From assembly GCA_035550375.1 (NCBI GenBank), contig DASZPH010000143.1, forward strand, positions 1 through 64,000: 64,000 nt of DNA. The letters run 5' to 3'. Origin of the DNA: DASSFG01 sp035550375. Lineage in GTDB: Bacteria; Planctomycetota; Planctomycetia; Pirellulales; JAICIG01. Under the pieces are notes generated by a model. It was given only the letters and a program-made list of their open reading frames with translations. It made no database searches and had not been told where the DNA came from. This document shows positions 8,676 to 15,818 of this stretch, one piece after another. Within the stretch, counting starts at the first letter, position 1. Every line of letters begins with the position of its first letter. The translations under genes were made by a program, and so were the position numbers.

Positions 8676-8900
8676 ATGGTCAACAACTTGCTCGGTTATT
8701 TGCTCGGGGCACTGGAAGCCGACGAGGTTGAGCAGGTGTCGCGTGCCGTGCACTCCGACCCGAATGTGTCCGGTCAACTGGAATTGCTGCGGCGGGCCTT
8801 CGAGCCGCTGGAACTGTGTCGCCAGCCGATCGAACCGCCCTCGAATCTGGGTGTTCGCACGTGGATTTTGGTTCAGCAATCCGTCACGGTCAGGACGTGA
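8676..8900 (+). pseudogene. Truncated anti-sigma factor (N-terminal fragment)
   Basis: The 74-residue product begins MVNNLLGYLLGALEADEVEQ, the usual start of planctomycete ECF anti-sigma partners, and runs through the EPPSNLGVRTWILV segment. Full-length relatives continue with a membrane segment and an exported domain. Here a stop follows at 8898-8900 and no continuation in another frame is recognisable, although an A-tract (nine A) at 8924-8932 is a possible frameshift-prone site. It is coupled to the sigma gene by a 3-bp gap. It could be a functional short cytosolic anti-sigma factor, but a broken gene is more likely. Confidence 0.6.
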
Positions 8901-9391
8901 TGAGGGAAGTAGGCGGCGCGCAAAAAAAAATCGGAGAAAAACGAACTGCATGCCGTTTCACAACGCCTTACTGTCGCCTTTCGGCCTTCCGCCCGACTTT
9001 CCGAACGGAACTGAGACAGATCGCGCGTTGCTAAGCGACACACCCCGGCTGGCAAACCCTCCGCTTTAAAGTGCCGGTTACATTCCTTGTAACCTAGCGG
9101 CTCCGATAGGAGTCCGAGGGACATCGGGTTCGCCCGCTCTCTCCGAAACCTCGCCGAGAGAGGAGCGGCTCGTTCTTAAGCGCCAGCACCCCGGGCTCGA
9201 AGGCCCTTCGACGCCACCGCGTCGAACTACAGCCGGCGCCAACAAGCCCTCTGAAAGAGCGGAGGGCGCTTATTCGCGTCCGCCCTTCCCGCCCCTCCCT
9301 CCGTATTCTTTACGCTTAACCTGCCATCATGGGTCGCTGTCCCCATACCATCCGATCGGTGGAATACCGAAACCTGCTCGTCTGCCGGCGG
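8901..9391. other. Convergent intergenic region rich in inverted repeats
   Basis: No gene is supported. Between 9076 and 9267 lie five inverted repeats: GGTTACA-N5-TGTAACC (9076-9094), CTCTCTC-N12-GAGAGAG (9137-9162), TCGAAGG-C-CCTTCGA (9197-9211), TTCGACGC-N4-GCGTCGAA (9207-9226) and GCCCTC-N10-GAGGGC (9246-9267). The third and fourth share bases and cannot form together. The region lies 3' of both flanking genes, so it may be a two-way terminator, a structured RNA or an eroded mobile element. Confidence 0.5.
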
Positions 9392-10069
9392 CTAGTGATG
9401 GGGAGAGGGGTGGCCGACGGGGATCAGGTAAAGGGGGTGAAACCGGTTGGGCAGCTTGAGGACATCCGCCACCCGATCATCGTCAAACGCGCCGACGGGG
9501 ACGGCGCCCAGGCCCAGCGCGGTTGCTTGAAGAAGCACGTTTTGTGCAACGTGGCCGGCCTCAAGCAGACAGTATCGCTCCGCCCGCTCTCTGTATTTGC
9601 CGACCGAAATCCCCAGATCCATCACGATGACGAGGCAGGCGGGCGCATCTCCCACACAAGGCTGATCAAAGGCCGCGTCCTGAAGGGACCGGCGCACGTC
9701 GCCATGAGAGCGGGGAGTGAGCGTCTGTCTTGTCGGGGAGTATTCAAAAACCCCAGTTCCGTCAACGACGAACAGAGTCAGCGGATAGAGCGCGCCTGCC
9801 GATGGAGCTGTGCGGAATCCAGCGGCACGGTCGGTGACTCCTTGCGCGGCCCAGCAAAGGTTGCTGACCTCGCGCCCGTTCAGCGGTTCGGTCGCGAATT
9901 CGCGACAGGACCGACGTGCCATCAAAACTTCTGCCAGCGAGACATTCGTTTGGTCGGCGATCGAAGACGCAGCGGTTTTCATGGCTTTACAGTCGAAGCG
10001 TGTGGATGCAGGTGAATTGGCGGGCGAATCGAGGAGGCCCTCTTTCGTTGCAGTGCGTTGGGGATTCAC
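9392..10069 (-). CDS. SagB-type nitroreductase-family oxidoreductase
   Basis: A 225-residue flavin-dependent nitroreductase fold protein. ARRSCREFATEPLNGREVSNL and LCWAAQGVTD match the FMN-phosphate contact region, TAPSAGALYP is the SagB-family signature, and LLEAGHVAQNVLLQATALGLGAVPVGAF is the conserved dimer/FMN helix. It probably reduces or oxidises small substrates using FMN; no ThiF/YcaO azole-forming partner is nearby, so a peptide-antibiotic role is unlikely. The longest reading begins with GTG at 10069 without a good ribosome site, and an ATG at 9982 just before the domain is an alternative start. A sigma-54-like promoter lies at 10099-10113. Confidence 0.87.
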   Translation of the reverse strand: MNPQRTATKEGLLDSPANSPASTRFDCKAMKTAASSIADQTNVSLAEVLMARRSCREFATEPLNGREVSNLCWAAQGVTDRAAGFRTAPSAGALYPLTLFVVDGTGVFEYSPTRQTLTPRSHGDVRRSLQDAAFDQPCVGDAPACLVIVMDLGISVGKYRERAERYCLLEAGHVAQNVLLQATALGLGAVPVGAFDDDRVADVLKLPNRFHPLYLIPVGHPSPHH

Positions 10070-10098
10070 AGGAGGAGTTTCGCCCTGTCGTTAGGGAG

Positions 10099-10113
10099 GC
10101 AAACGGCGTACCG
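10099..10113 (-). promoter_or_regulatory. Putative sigma-54 promoter of the nitroreductase gene
   Basis: Minus strand CGGTACGCCGTTTGC: GG and GC are 10 bp apart with a perfect TTGC and a GGTAC variant of GGCAC. Transcription would begin near 10087, just before the GTG start. Confidence 0.42.
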
Positions 10114-10206
10114 TCGCGCCTAGTCACCCAGTTGATGTATGCGTGCGCCAAGCGGTCGACGAGACTGGCCCAGTCCATTGTCGCCAGTGCTCACTCGGCA
10201 CACCGT

Positions 10207-10222
10207 GAGTCGGGAACGCACA
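10207..10222. promoter_or_regulatory. Putative sigma-54 activator site (UAS), GAGTCG-N4-CGCACA
   Basis: A perfect right half with a degenerate left half of the shared dyad. It sits about 100 bp upstream of the minus-strand promoter at 10112 and about 80 bp upstream of the plus-strand promoter at 10295, so it could serve both divergent genes. Confidence 0.38.
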
Positions 10223-10294
10223 TCTTATGCACTTCGTCCGCACCAGTTATGTCCATTATCGGGTGACGTCGCATCGATTTGGCTTTCTGGTTCT

Positions 10295-10310
10295 TGGCAT
10301 CCCAGATGCT
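10295..10310 (+). promoter_or_regulatory. Putative sigma-54 promoter of the methyltransferase gene
   Basis: TGGCATCCCAGATGCT has GG-N10-GC spacing with TGGCA and TGC cores. Transcription would begin near 10321, about 28 bp before the ATG at 10349. Confidence 0.42.
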
Positions 10311-10348
10311 TGGGTTGTATCTCGCGGGGCCAATCCCGTGAGGCCGAG

Positions 10349-11377
10349 ATGACTACGCTAGTCGAGCCCACAAGATCGCGAACACAGGCGTCAGCGGCGC
10401 AGCCATGGCAGCGCGTCGTGAACTGTTACTCTGCTGTGGACCGATTGTTTCCCGGTTGCGGCCTGTTCGACTTGACCGACGGAATCTACCAGGGCAACCC
10501 CGAAACGCCCTACGAGCTGGCTCAGGCGAACCAGCACTACTACCTGCTCGATCAGGCCCTTTGCGGTCCAGGCAGCAGACTGCTCGACATCGGTTGTGGA
10601 TACGGCACGCTCCTTGAGCGGGTATGCGAGCGGGGTGCCGTGGGGACCGGGATCACAATATCTCCTGAGCAAGCCGCGTTCTGCAGAAACGGGCATCTTA
10701 ACGTCCTTCTCCTCGACTATCGGGCACTGCCTGACCAGTGGGATGCGAGCTTCGATTGTGTGATCGCGAATGGCTCGATCGAGCACTTCGTGCGTCCGGA
10801 AGACGTTGCCGCCGGAGGGGCGGACGACATATATCGTGGCCTGTTTGCCTCCGTGCATCGATTGATTGACCCTCATTCCGTGTCGCGGCGGTTCGTGACG
10901 ACCACGATTCACGTCGTCCGCGAGCCGCGCGATCCGCTCGCCTTGCGACACAACCCGTTGAAGTTTCGCTGGGGCAGCGACGACTTTCACTGGTCGGTAC
11001 TCGAAGCGGGATGGGGCGGATACTACCCGAGCATGGGCCAGTTGCAGCGATGTGCCGACGGCTATTTTGAGTTGATTGAGGAGGTTGACGGAACCGACGA
11101 CTACCGCCTCACTTCGGAAGAATGGCTGCGCCGAGTCCGCCGAGCATTCAGATCGTGGCAGGCGGTGAACTCCGCTGGCCGCTTACTGCCAGTATTCGCC
11201 CGCGCCCCACGGCAGACGCTGGCGCTTCTGTTTGCCATATTCGTCAGCGAATCTTGGAACTGGCAATTTCGGCCGCCCGAGCCGCCGACGCGGCTGTTGC
11301 GGCAGACATGGGCCTATCGAGAGGCGCCACCGAGTGGGATTCATGGCCGCCCCCGGGCGCAACCAAAAGAATCCTAA
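10349..11377 (+). CDS. SAM-dependent methyltransferase, cyclopropane-fatty-acid-synthase-like
   Basis: A 342-residue class I methyltransferase. The glycine-rich SAM loop is LLDIGCGYGTLLERV (about residues 69-83), followed by GTGITISPEQAAFC, a pattern seen in cyclopropane-fatty-acyl-phospholipid and mycolate modifying enzymes. DCVIANGSIEHFV corresponds to motif IV. A C-terminal extension of about 150 residues, RFRWG-like then Arg/Trp rich, is unassigned. The reading frame is open further upstream, but the ATG at 10349 is chosen because it follows an AGGCCGAG ribosome site and the sigma-54-like promoter at 10295. The substrate, lipid or small molecule, cannot be told. Confidence 0.8.
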   Translation: MTTLVEPTRSRTQASAAQPWQRVVNCYSAVDRLFPGCGLFDLTDGIYQGNPETPYELAQANQHYYLLDQALCGPGSRLLDIGCGYGTLLERVCERGAVGTGITISPEQAAFCRNGHLNVLLLDYRALPDQWDASFDCVIANGSIEHFVRPEDVAAGGADDIYRGLFASVHRLIDPHSVSRRFVTTTIHVVREPRDPLALRHNPLKFRWGSDDFHWSVLEAGWGGYYPSMGQLQRCADGYFELIEEVDGTDDYRLTSEEWLRRVRRAFRSWQAVNSAGRLLPVFARAPRQTLALLFAIFVSESWNWQFRPPEPPTRLLRQTWAYREAPPSGIHGRPRAQPKES

Positions 11378-11700
11378 ATTCTCTCTGAAAGTTGTGTGGG
11401 CGTAGAATCACCGCCTGAGCGGCCGGCCGGCCAGTCTGGACCGTCGCCTTCCAACTCGTCTAACCACTCCAGCACCTTCGCCACAAACTCAGCCGGCAAG
11501 CACTCGTCGCGCACTTCCAGGATTTTCGGACAGACCAGGTGTTCGGCAACGAACTCAAGATACAGGCCCCGGAGATCGGCTGGGCTGCCGCCCTGCACGT
11601 GCCATCTGGGCACGACCTCGCCATTGATGGTGATTCTGCCCCCGCATGTCCCGTCCTCGTTGCGCTGACCCTGAAATTCAGCTCGCATTACTCTGCGCAT
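11374..11700 (-). CDS. Hypothetical protein, 108 residues
   Basis: Unrecognised. The start MRRVMRAEFQGQ is chosen over an earlier ATG at 11742 because GGGAGC lies 4 bp upstream. The protein is acidic, with a short beta-rich N-terminal part (TCGGRITINGEVVPRW), a central LRGLYLEFVAEHLV helix, a CPKILEVRDECLP segment and a Gly/Asp-rich tail. It has no signal peptide or membrane segment. It is convergent with the methyltransferase gene and overlaps its end by 4 bp. Two Cys residues in the central part could bind metal, but no motif is clear. Confidence 0.55.
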   Translation of the reverse strand: MRRVMRAEFQGQRNEDGTCGGRITINGEVVPRWHVQGGSPADLRGLYLEFVAEHLVCPKILEVRDECLPAEFVAKVLEWLDELEGDGPDWPAGRSGGDSTPTQLSERI

Positions 11701-12454
11701 GGCTGCTCCCTTGGTTGCAAAGTATGCCGAGTCGCGCGCCATGCGCGATCATCGGTGACGAATGTCGTGCGGCGTGCCCGGTGGAAAGGAACTTCTCTTA
11801 GACGTGCGCAAAAAACATCGCCGCGCCGAGTATCGAAACCCAATCGGCGCGATTCGTCAAGGTGAAGTCCGCAAAAGGAGGGGGACGAAAGCTCCGGCGG
11901 GCGCTGGGCGCGCCCGGCGGAAATAGCCCAAGGGGACCCCTGTGGTTATGAGGGAGACCCCCACGAAACAAAAAACCGGCCAGGGCGGGCAGTTCCGGCC
12001 CGGCCTATCTCTTTGCTGGAGGTGCATTGCTCAGCAACGTCGAGTCTGAGCGGGGTGGCGCGTGCGATCCTTTCTGGCGGCTCCCACGTATTTAGTATTG
12101 TTGCGATTTGGCAGCCAAATTCATTCTCCGCATTTTCTGCCGGGAGGCTTGGCCTCTACGGCGTTGATTAGGTTCGTGGCCTGCCGGCCCGTGGGAGCTT
12201 CCGAGCTCGCGGTGGAACGGCTGGTCATGCCGTGCGGAACTCGCCCCCGGGCTCCTCGATAGTCGCCGACAGCGGCGAGCCGCCCCTACGACGAGCCTGA
12301 CGGCGAGGGGCGAATCCACGAGGGCCGTTACGCCCATAGGCTGCGTTCAACTCCGTGCGGGGCGACTCCAATCGTTACGGCGGCACTGCCGCAGGAAGCG
12401 ACGGGACCTCAAGAAAGTGTCCCGCTTCCGTCTCCTTGTCTCTTCTATTTCCCA
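11701..12454. other. Long intergenic region upstream of rho
   Basis: I see no convincing gene in these 754 bp. An A-tract followed by GC-rich complementary stretches (11970-12010) could end a transcript. A 23-codon TTG-initiated frame at 12027-12095 follows a good GGAGG, but nothing else supports it. The main feature is a strong hairpin at 12394-12429 followed by a pyrimidine-rich stretch that runs into the rho start codon. Confidence 0.5.
12394..12429 (+). promoter_or_regulatory. Hairpin in the rho leader
   Basis: GGAAG and CTTCC form an outer stem and CGGGAC and GTCCCG an inner stem, with a three-base bulge and an 11-nt loop (12408-12418). The next 25 nt up to the rho ATG are almost all pyrimidines and contain no Shine-Dalgarno sequence. 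Rho genes are autoregulated in well-studied bacteria and Rho binds C-rich unstructured RNA, so an autogenous control leader is plausible. Confidence 0.45.
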
Positions 12455-13735
12455 ATGGATCATTCGATGCAAACTCGACAAAAACAAATCACGCGTCGTG
12501 CTAAGGGGTCGCGTCGGGCGGCCCGCAAGCGGCACTCGTCGATGGACCGGGGGCACTGTCGCCCGTTCCCAAAGACGTCGCTTGGAACCGCCACGTTGCC
12601 ACCGGCGGACCCAACCGGAAGCCTGGTGGCGGTTTCTGGCGTGCTGGAGGTGCTGCCCAAGGGCTACGGATTCCTTCGCGACCCGGCCAGCGGTTACGCT
12701 CAGCAGCGTCAGGACGCGTACGTGTCCGATCGTTTGGTCCTCCAATTTAAGCTCCGCCCCGGCTCCTTCATCAGCGGATTCGTAGAGCAAGTCACCGATC
12801 GTGGAGGGCCGCGGCTGGCCGAGATCACAGCGATCGATGGCCAACAACCGAGCGAAGCGAACTCCGCGCGATGCTTCGACGGCTTGACGCCGGTCACGCC
12901 CCATTCGTGGCTGCGCCTGGAAACCGGCCGCCAGCCTCTCAGCACGCGTGTGGTCGATCTGCTGGCACCGTTGGGAAAGGGGCAGCGGGCCCTGATTGTG
13001 GCTCCGCCACGAACCGGCAAAACCGTCTTGCTTCAGCAGATCAGCCAAGCGATCGAGACCAATTACCCCGAAGTGAAGCTCGTGATGCTGTTGGTTGACG
13101 AACGCCCGGAAGAAGTCACCGACGTGCGTCGATCGGTCAAAGGCGAGGTCATCGCCAGCAGCCTCGATCAAGAGGTGAGTAACCACATTCGTGTCGCGCA
13201 ACTGGCGGTGGAACGCTGCAAACGGCTGGCCGAGACGGGCCACGACGTCTTTCTGCTGATCGACTCCGTCACGCGACTGGCAAGGGCGTTCAACAAGTCG
13301 AGCGGCAATACGGGCAGGACAATGACAGGCGGGCTCGATATCCGGGCGCTCGATATCCCCAAGAAACTCTTTGCCTCGGCCCGAGCGTTCGAAGAGGGGG
13401 GATCGTTGACGATCGTCGCCACCGCACTCGTGGAAACCGGGAGCCGAATGGATGAGGTCATCTTCCAGGAGTTTAAGGGGACCGGCAACATGGAGCTGGT
13501 GCTCGATCGCACCCTGGCGGATCGCCGCGTCTGGCCGGCGATCGACGTCAGCCAATCTGGCACGCGACGCGAAGAAAAGCTGCTTGACGCCCGGACGCTG
13601 GAGGCCGTTACCATCATGCGGCGATCTCTGAGCTCGCTCGATCACGTCGCGGCGATGGAGGAGCTCACCTCCAAACTCGCTCGTTTCGCATCGAACCAGG
13701 AGTTCGTTCAGATCATTAGGAGCTCACGGCGATAG
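12455..13735 (+). CDS. rho: Transcription termination factor Rho
   Basis: A 426-residue hexameric RNA-dependent ATPase. The first about 45 residues are basic. The cold-shock-like RNA-binding domain (about 50-120) has SGVLEVLPKGYGFLRD. The ATPase core has the P-loop IVAPPRTGKTVLLQ (about 188-201), Walker B with DVFLLIDSVTRLARAFN and the R-loop segment FKGTGNMELVLDR. It differs from the usual APPKAGKT P-loop by an Arg-Thr pair. It terminates transcription of untranslated RNA. It is shorter than the long planctomycete Rho forms I recall, so it may be a second copy. Its end overlaps the convergent gene by 20 bp, and its leader has a hairpin and no ribosome site. Confidence 0.95.
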   Translation: MDHSMQTRQKQITRRAKGSRRAARKRHSSMDRGHCRPFPKTSLGTATLPPADPTGSLVAVSGVLEVLPKGYGFLRDPASGYAQQRQDAYVSDRLVLQFKLRPGSFISGFVEQVTDRGGPRLAEITAIDGQQPSEANSARCFDGLTPVTPHSWLRLETGRQPLSTRVVDLLAPLGKGQRALIVAPPRTGKTVLLQQISQAIETNYPEVKLVMLLVDERPEEVTDVRRSVKGEVIASSLDQEVSNHIRVAQLAVERCKRLAETGHDVFLLIDSVTRLARAFNKSSGNTGRTMTGGLDIRALDIPKKLFASARAFEEGGSLTIVATALVETGSRMDEVIFQEFKGTGNMELVLDRTLADRRVWPAIDVSQSGTRREEKLLDARTLEAVTIMRRSLSSLDHVAAMEELTSKLARFASNQEFVQIIRSSRR

Positions 13736-14630
13736 GCCGATCGCGATAGACCTCTTTGCACTCGGATTCGCGACCGCGGACGATACGTCGGCCGGCTAGG
13801 TCGCCCAAGCGGGACGTTACCACCGTCCATTGACCGTCGCCCTCATGGTCGTCGCGATAGATGACGACCCAGTCGCCCGTTGCCCCCAATTCGTGAGCGC
13901 GGGCGGTATTTGAGAAGAGGGCCGTATAGTGGCGCGACCCACGTACCGTGTGCAGCACAGGAAGCCATGCGGCGCACGCGGGGTTGAAGCGCTTCGGGGC
14001 GATGCGTGGCAAGGTGCCCGCGTTGGCCCTGTCGCGGTACTCCTTGTCGATGTCGAACAGTTCCTCCACCGGAGGCTGGTTCGCCATGATTCGCTTCCAA
14101 TCGGTGGCCGGAACAGATGGACGGCGACGGAAACGTCCCGCCAGAGATTCACGCACCGCCTGGATTCGCCGGCGTCCCATCCCTGGCACCCGCGTTAAGC
14201 GGCCGTCGTAAGAAGCGGCCTCGAGTTCGGCGAGCGTTTCGATGCCAAGCACTTCGTGGATACGAGCGGCCATTTTGCGGCCGATCCCTGGAACCGATGC
14301 AAATAGCGTGGCCGGCAAGCCAGCGCCGCGCAGCCGCTCGAGCAGTCCGAGCCGGCCCGTCATCGCGAGTTGCTCTATGGCTCGGGCCAACGACTGGCCG
14401 ATGCCCGGCAGCCGGGTTAGCCCCGAAACTCCCTCAGAAATCAGGATTTGGTGCACGGGCACACTGAGTTCTTCGAGCACGCTCGCGGCGTTTCGATAGG
14501 CCCGAACCCGAAAGCTATTTGCACCCTGCCCCTCCAGCAACTCGGCAATGGCCAAGAAGCTTTCGGCAATTTGTCGATTGGCCAAAGGCAGCGAGCGCGG
14601 TGACACCGCTTTGACTCGCTTGACGTTCAT
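13716..14630 (-). CDS. Helix-hairpin-helix protein related to the PolX N-terminus
   Basis: A 304-residue protein. Residues about 17-160 match the helix-hairpin-helix 8-kDa region of family X polymerases: RQIAESFLAIAELLEGQGANSFRVRAYRNAASVL, then LTRLPGIGQSLARAIEQ, FASVPGIGRKMAARIHE and LTRVPGMGRRRIQAVR, three HhH DNA-backbone motifs. The nucleotidyltransferase palm is absent. A C-terminal region (about 185-304) with FDIDKEYRDRANAGTLPRIAPKRFNP and WVVIYRDDHEGDGQWTVVTS takes its place; its function is unassigned. It is likely a DNA-binding or repair accessory protein. A complete PolX is encoded at 43491-45212. Confidence 0.8.
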   Translation of the reverse strand: MNVKRVKAVSPRSLPLANRQIAESFLAIAELLEGQGANSFRVRAYRNAASVLEELSVPVHQILISEGVSGLTRLPGIGQSLARAIEQLAMTGRLGLLERLRGAGLPATLFASVPGIGRKMAARIHEVLGIETLAELEAASYDGRLTRVPGMGRRRIQAVRESLAGRFRRRPSVPATDWKRIMANQPPVEELFDIDKEYRDRANAGTLPRIAPKRFNPACAAWLPVLHTVRGSRHYTALFSNTARAHELGATGDWVVIYRDDHEGDGQWTVVTSRLGDLAGRRIVRGRESECKEVYRDRPIAVSS

Positions 14631-14702
14631 TTTCGCGAGGCCATTGAGCAGGATCCTTCAAATATCTCCAAAAAGGCCCGGCCGGCGATGGCGCAGCAGA
14701 CG

Positions 14703-15110
14703 TTACATCTCCCTCGACATCGCCCTAAGGAACAGTTGCCAATAAGCGAGGGCTGTGTAGTGGTGGCGTTTGACACGCTCATGCTCTTGGTAGAGCTGAT
14801 AGTGCTTTTCGGCCTCTTGCTCGTGTTTCGGGGCCATAGCGATCAGGTCCTCGCCGCAGCCACCCTTCTCGTACTCCGCGAGTGCGTGCTCGTGCGCGGC
14901 GCGGCCTTGTCGCAAGCCCCCGACCTTCTCAACGTGTGCTTCCATGGCTGTACGGTGTTCCCTCAGGACCGTTTCGAGCTTCTTGGCGTCGGCTAGCGCG
15001 GCGTCGATCTCGTTCAACCAAATGCGCGCCTCGTCTTCCCATAGCGTTTCCTTGCTGGTCCATTGCTTGTGGTCAGAGTGCATCTCTACGTGCGATAAGA
15101 CGGTCGACAT
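14703..15110 (-). CDS. Hypothetical alpha-helical coiled-coil protein
   Basis: A 135-residue soluble protein with no recognised family. It is strongly helical and charged (LNEIDAALADAKKLETVLREHRTAMEAHVEKV and APKHEQEAEKHYQLYQEHERVKRHH), suggesting a helical bundle. It has a His-rich character and no signal peptide. A GGAGGTAAC ribosome site precedes the ATG. A well-matched sigma-54-like promoter lies about 42-56 bp upstream of the start codon, with the same CGGCACATGCA core as two other small minus-strand genes in this window, so it is likely a stress-induced protein. Confidence 0.7.
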   Translation of the reverse strand: MSTVLSHVEMHSDHKQWTSKETLWEDEARIWLNEIDAALADAKKLETVLREHRTAMEAHVEKVGGLRQGRAAHEHALAEYEKGGCGEDLIAMAPKHEQEAEKHYQLYQEHERVKRHHYTALAYWQLFLRAMSREM

Positions 15111-15151
15111 GGTTACCTCCCGTGGCGTTGTGTTCGTTCACCAATCTTAGA

Positions 15152-15166
15152 GCATTGCATGTGCCG
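15152..15166 (-). promoter_or_regulatory. Putative sigma-54 promoter of the coiled-coil gene
   Basis: Minus strand CGGCACATGCAATGC: GG-N10-GC spacing, perfect GGCAC, ATGC in place of TTGC. Transcription would start near 15140, 30 bp before the ATG at 15110. Confidence 0.52.
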
Positions 15167-15286
15167 CATGCCGGCCGCTGAGGCTATCGCTTCCCCGTCG
15201 GCGGCTTCGTTCCACGAAAATGCGGTCGTTTGCGACTCTCGTCGCGATCCAGGCGAGCGACGCTCGCATTAAGAAAAGGTGGCAAG

Positions 15287-15302
15287 CGCGCGTTTACGCA
15301 CA
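15287..15302. promoter_or_regulatory. Putative sigma-54 activator site (UAS), CGCGCG-N4-CGCACA
   Basis: It matches the shared dyad and is almost equidistant, about 130 bp, from the -24 elements of the two divergent promoters at 15165 and 15430. Confidence 0.45.
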
Positions 15303-15428
15303 CGTCGAGGCGCGCTGAAACTCATGGCCGATCGTAGATTAGGCGATCCAGCATACTGCCCTGCAGAATTCTCCTCGACGACCAGGTCCTGCTTGAGGTT
15401 TTTCGACCAACCGGCCTAGGATCGCCGC

Positions 15429-15444
15429 TGGCACCGAAAATGCA
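15429..15444 (+). promoter_or_regulatory. Putative sigma-54 promoter of the 105-residue protein gene
   Basis: TGGCACCGAAAATGCA: perfect TGGCAC, GG-N10-GC spacing and TGCA. The transcription start would be near 15455, about 35 bp before the ATG. Confidence 0.55.
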
Positions 15445-15489
15445 AATGGCCAAACAACCGTTTGCCACGGCTTCAGAGGAACCTTAGCC

Positions 15490-15807
15490 ATGCCAGCTTC
15501 GCACCAGTTTGTCGTGGTGGAATTCGTTGGTGGACCGTATGACGGGCACAAGCAAGTCGTCGAGTGTGCCGCGAGGCAACCAGTCGCGAGGGTGGTAATG
15601 CCTGCCGTCCTCGGCGGACTGCCAGACGAGAAAGCGGCGGAGAGGCTGGTCCTCTATGCTCTTGAATCGTCGCCGTTCGGCTGGCACTACCGGCACGCCG
15701 GTTGGGCGATTGCGCCGAGCACCAGGTGGCGCTGGTTGGGGGCCGGCGGCTGTTTAGAATGGTTGCGCGCTCGAATCGCACGCCACTGGGTCCAACTAAC
15801 CGCTTAG
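15490..15807 (+). CDS. Hypothetical protein with a GGPYDGH motif
   Basis: A 105-residue protein. VVVEFVGGPYDGHKQ near the N-terminus is a pattern found in many small bacterial and phage proteins of unknown function, built around a beta-hairpin with a Gly-Gly-Pro-Tyr-Asp-Gly turn. A short hydrophobic, Trp-rich C-terminal part (HYRHAGWAIAPSTRWRWLG) follows. The ribosome site is a GAGGAACC just upstream. It starts a short unit under a strong sigma-54-like promoter and is convergent with the metallohydrolase gene. No function can be assigned. Confidence 0.65.
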   Translation: MPASHQFVVVEFVGGPYDGHKQVVECAARQPVARVVMPAVLGGLPDEKAAERLVLYALESSPFGWHYRHAGWAIAPSTRWRWLGAGGCLEWLRARIARHWVQLTA

Positions 15808-15818
15808 TGCAGGTGGCG

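Larger units (their letters stand above)
15111..15489. other. Divergent intergenic region with two sigma-54-like promoters
   Basis: No gene is supported. The region carries a minus-strand promoter (15152-15166), a shared activator dyad (15287-15302) and a plus-strand promoter (15429-15444). A separate perfect dyad GCGAGC-GAC-GCTCGC lies at 15253-15267. The near-symmetric layout around the dyad is striking. Confidence 0.55.

Noticed and set aside
9329..10015. 228-codon plus-strand frame opposite the nitroreductase
   Set aside because: No domain and no conserved look; the opposite strand has the full SagB signature.
11711..11732. Minus-strand GGCATACTTTGC upstream of the 108-residue protein gene
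   Set aside because: The spacing between GG and GC is 8 bp, which sigma-54 does not tolerate.
12027..12095. 23-codon frame with a GGAGG ribosome site upstream of rho
   Set aside because: A TTG start, no repeats of regulatory codons and no neighbour to attenuate within reach; the ribosome site alone is not enough.
12347..13645. 432-codon minus-strand open frame opposite rho
   Set aside because: The plus-strand frame encodes an unmistakable Rho protein; the antisense frame has no domain and is a GC-driven shadow.
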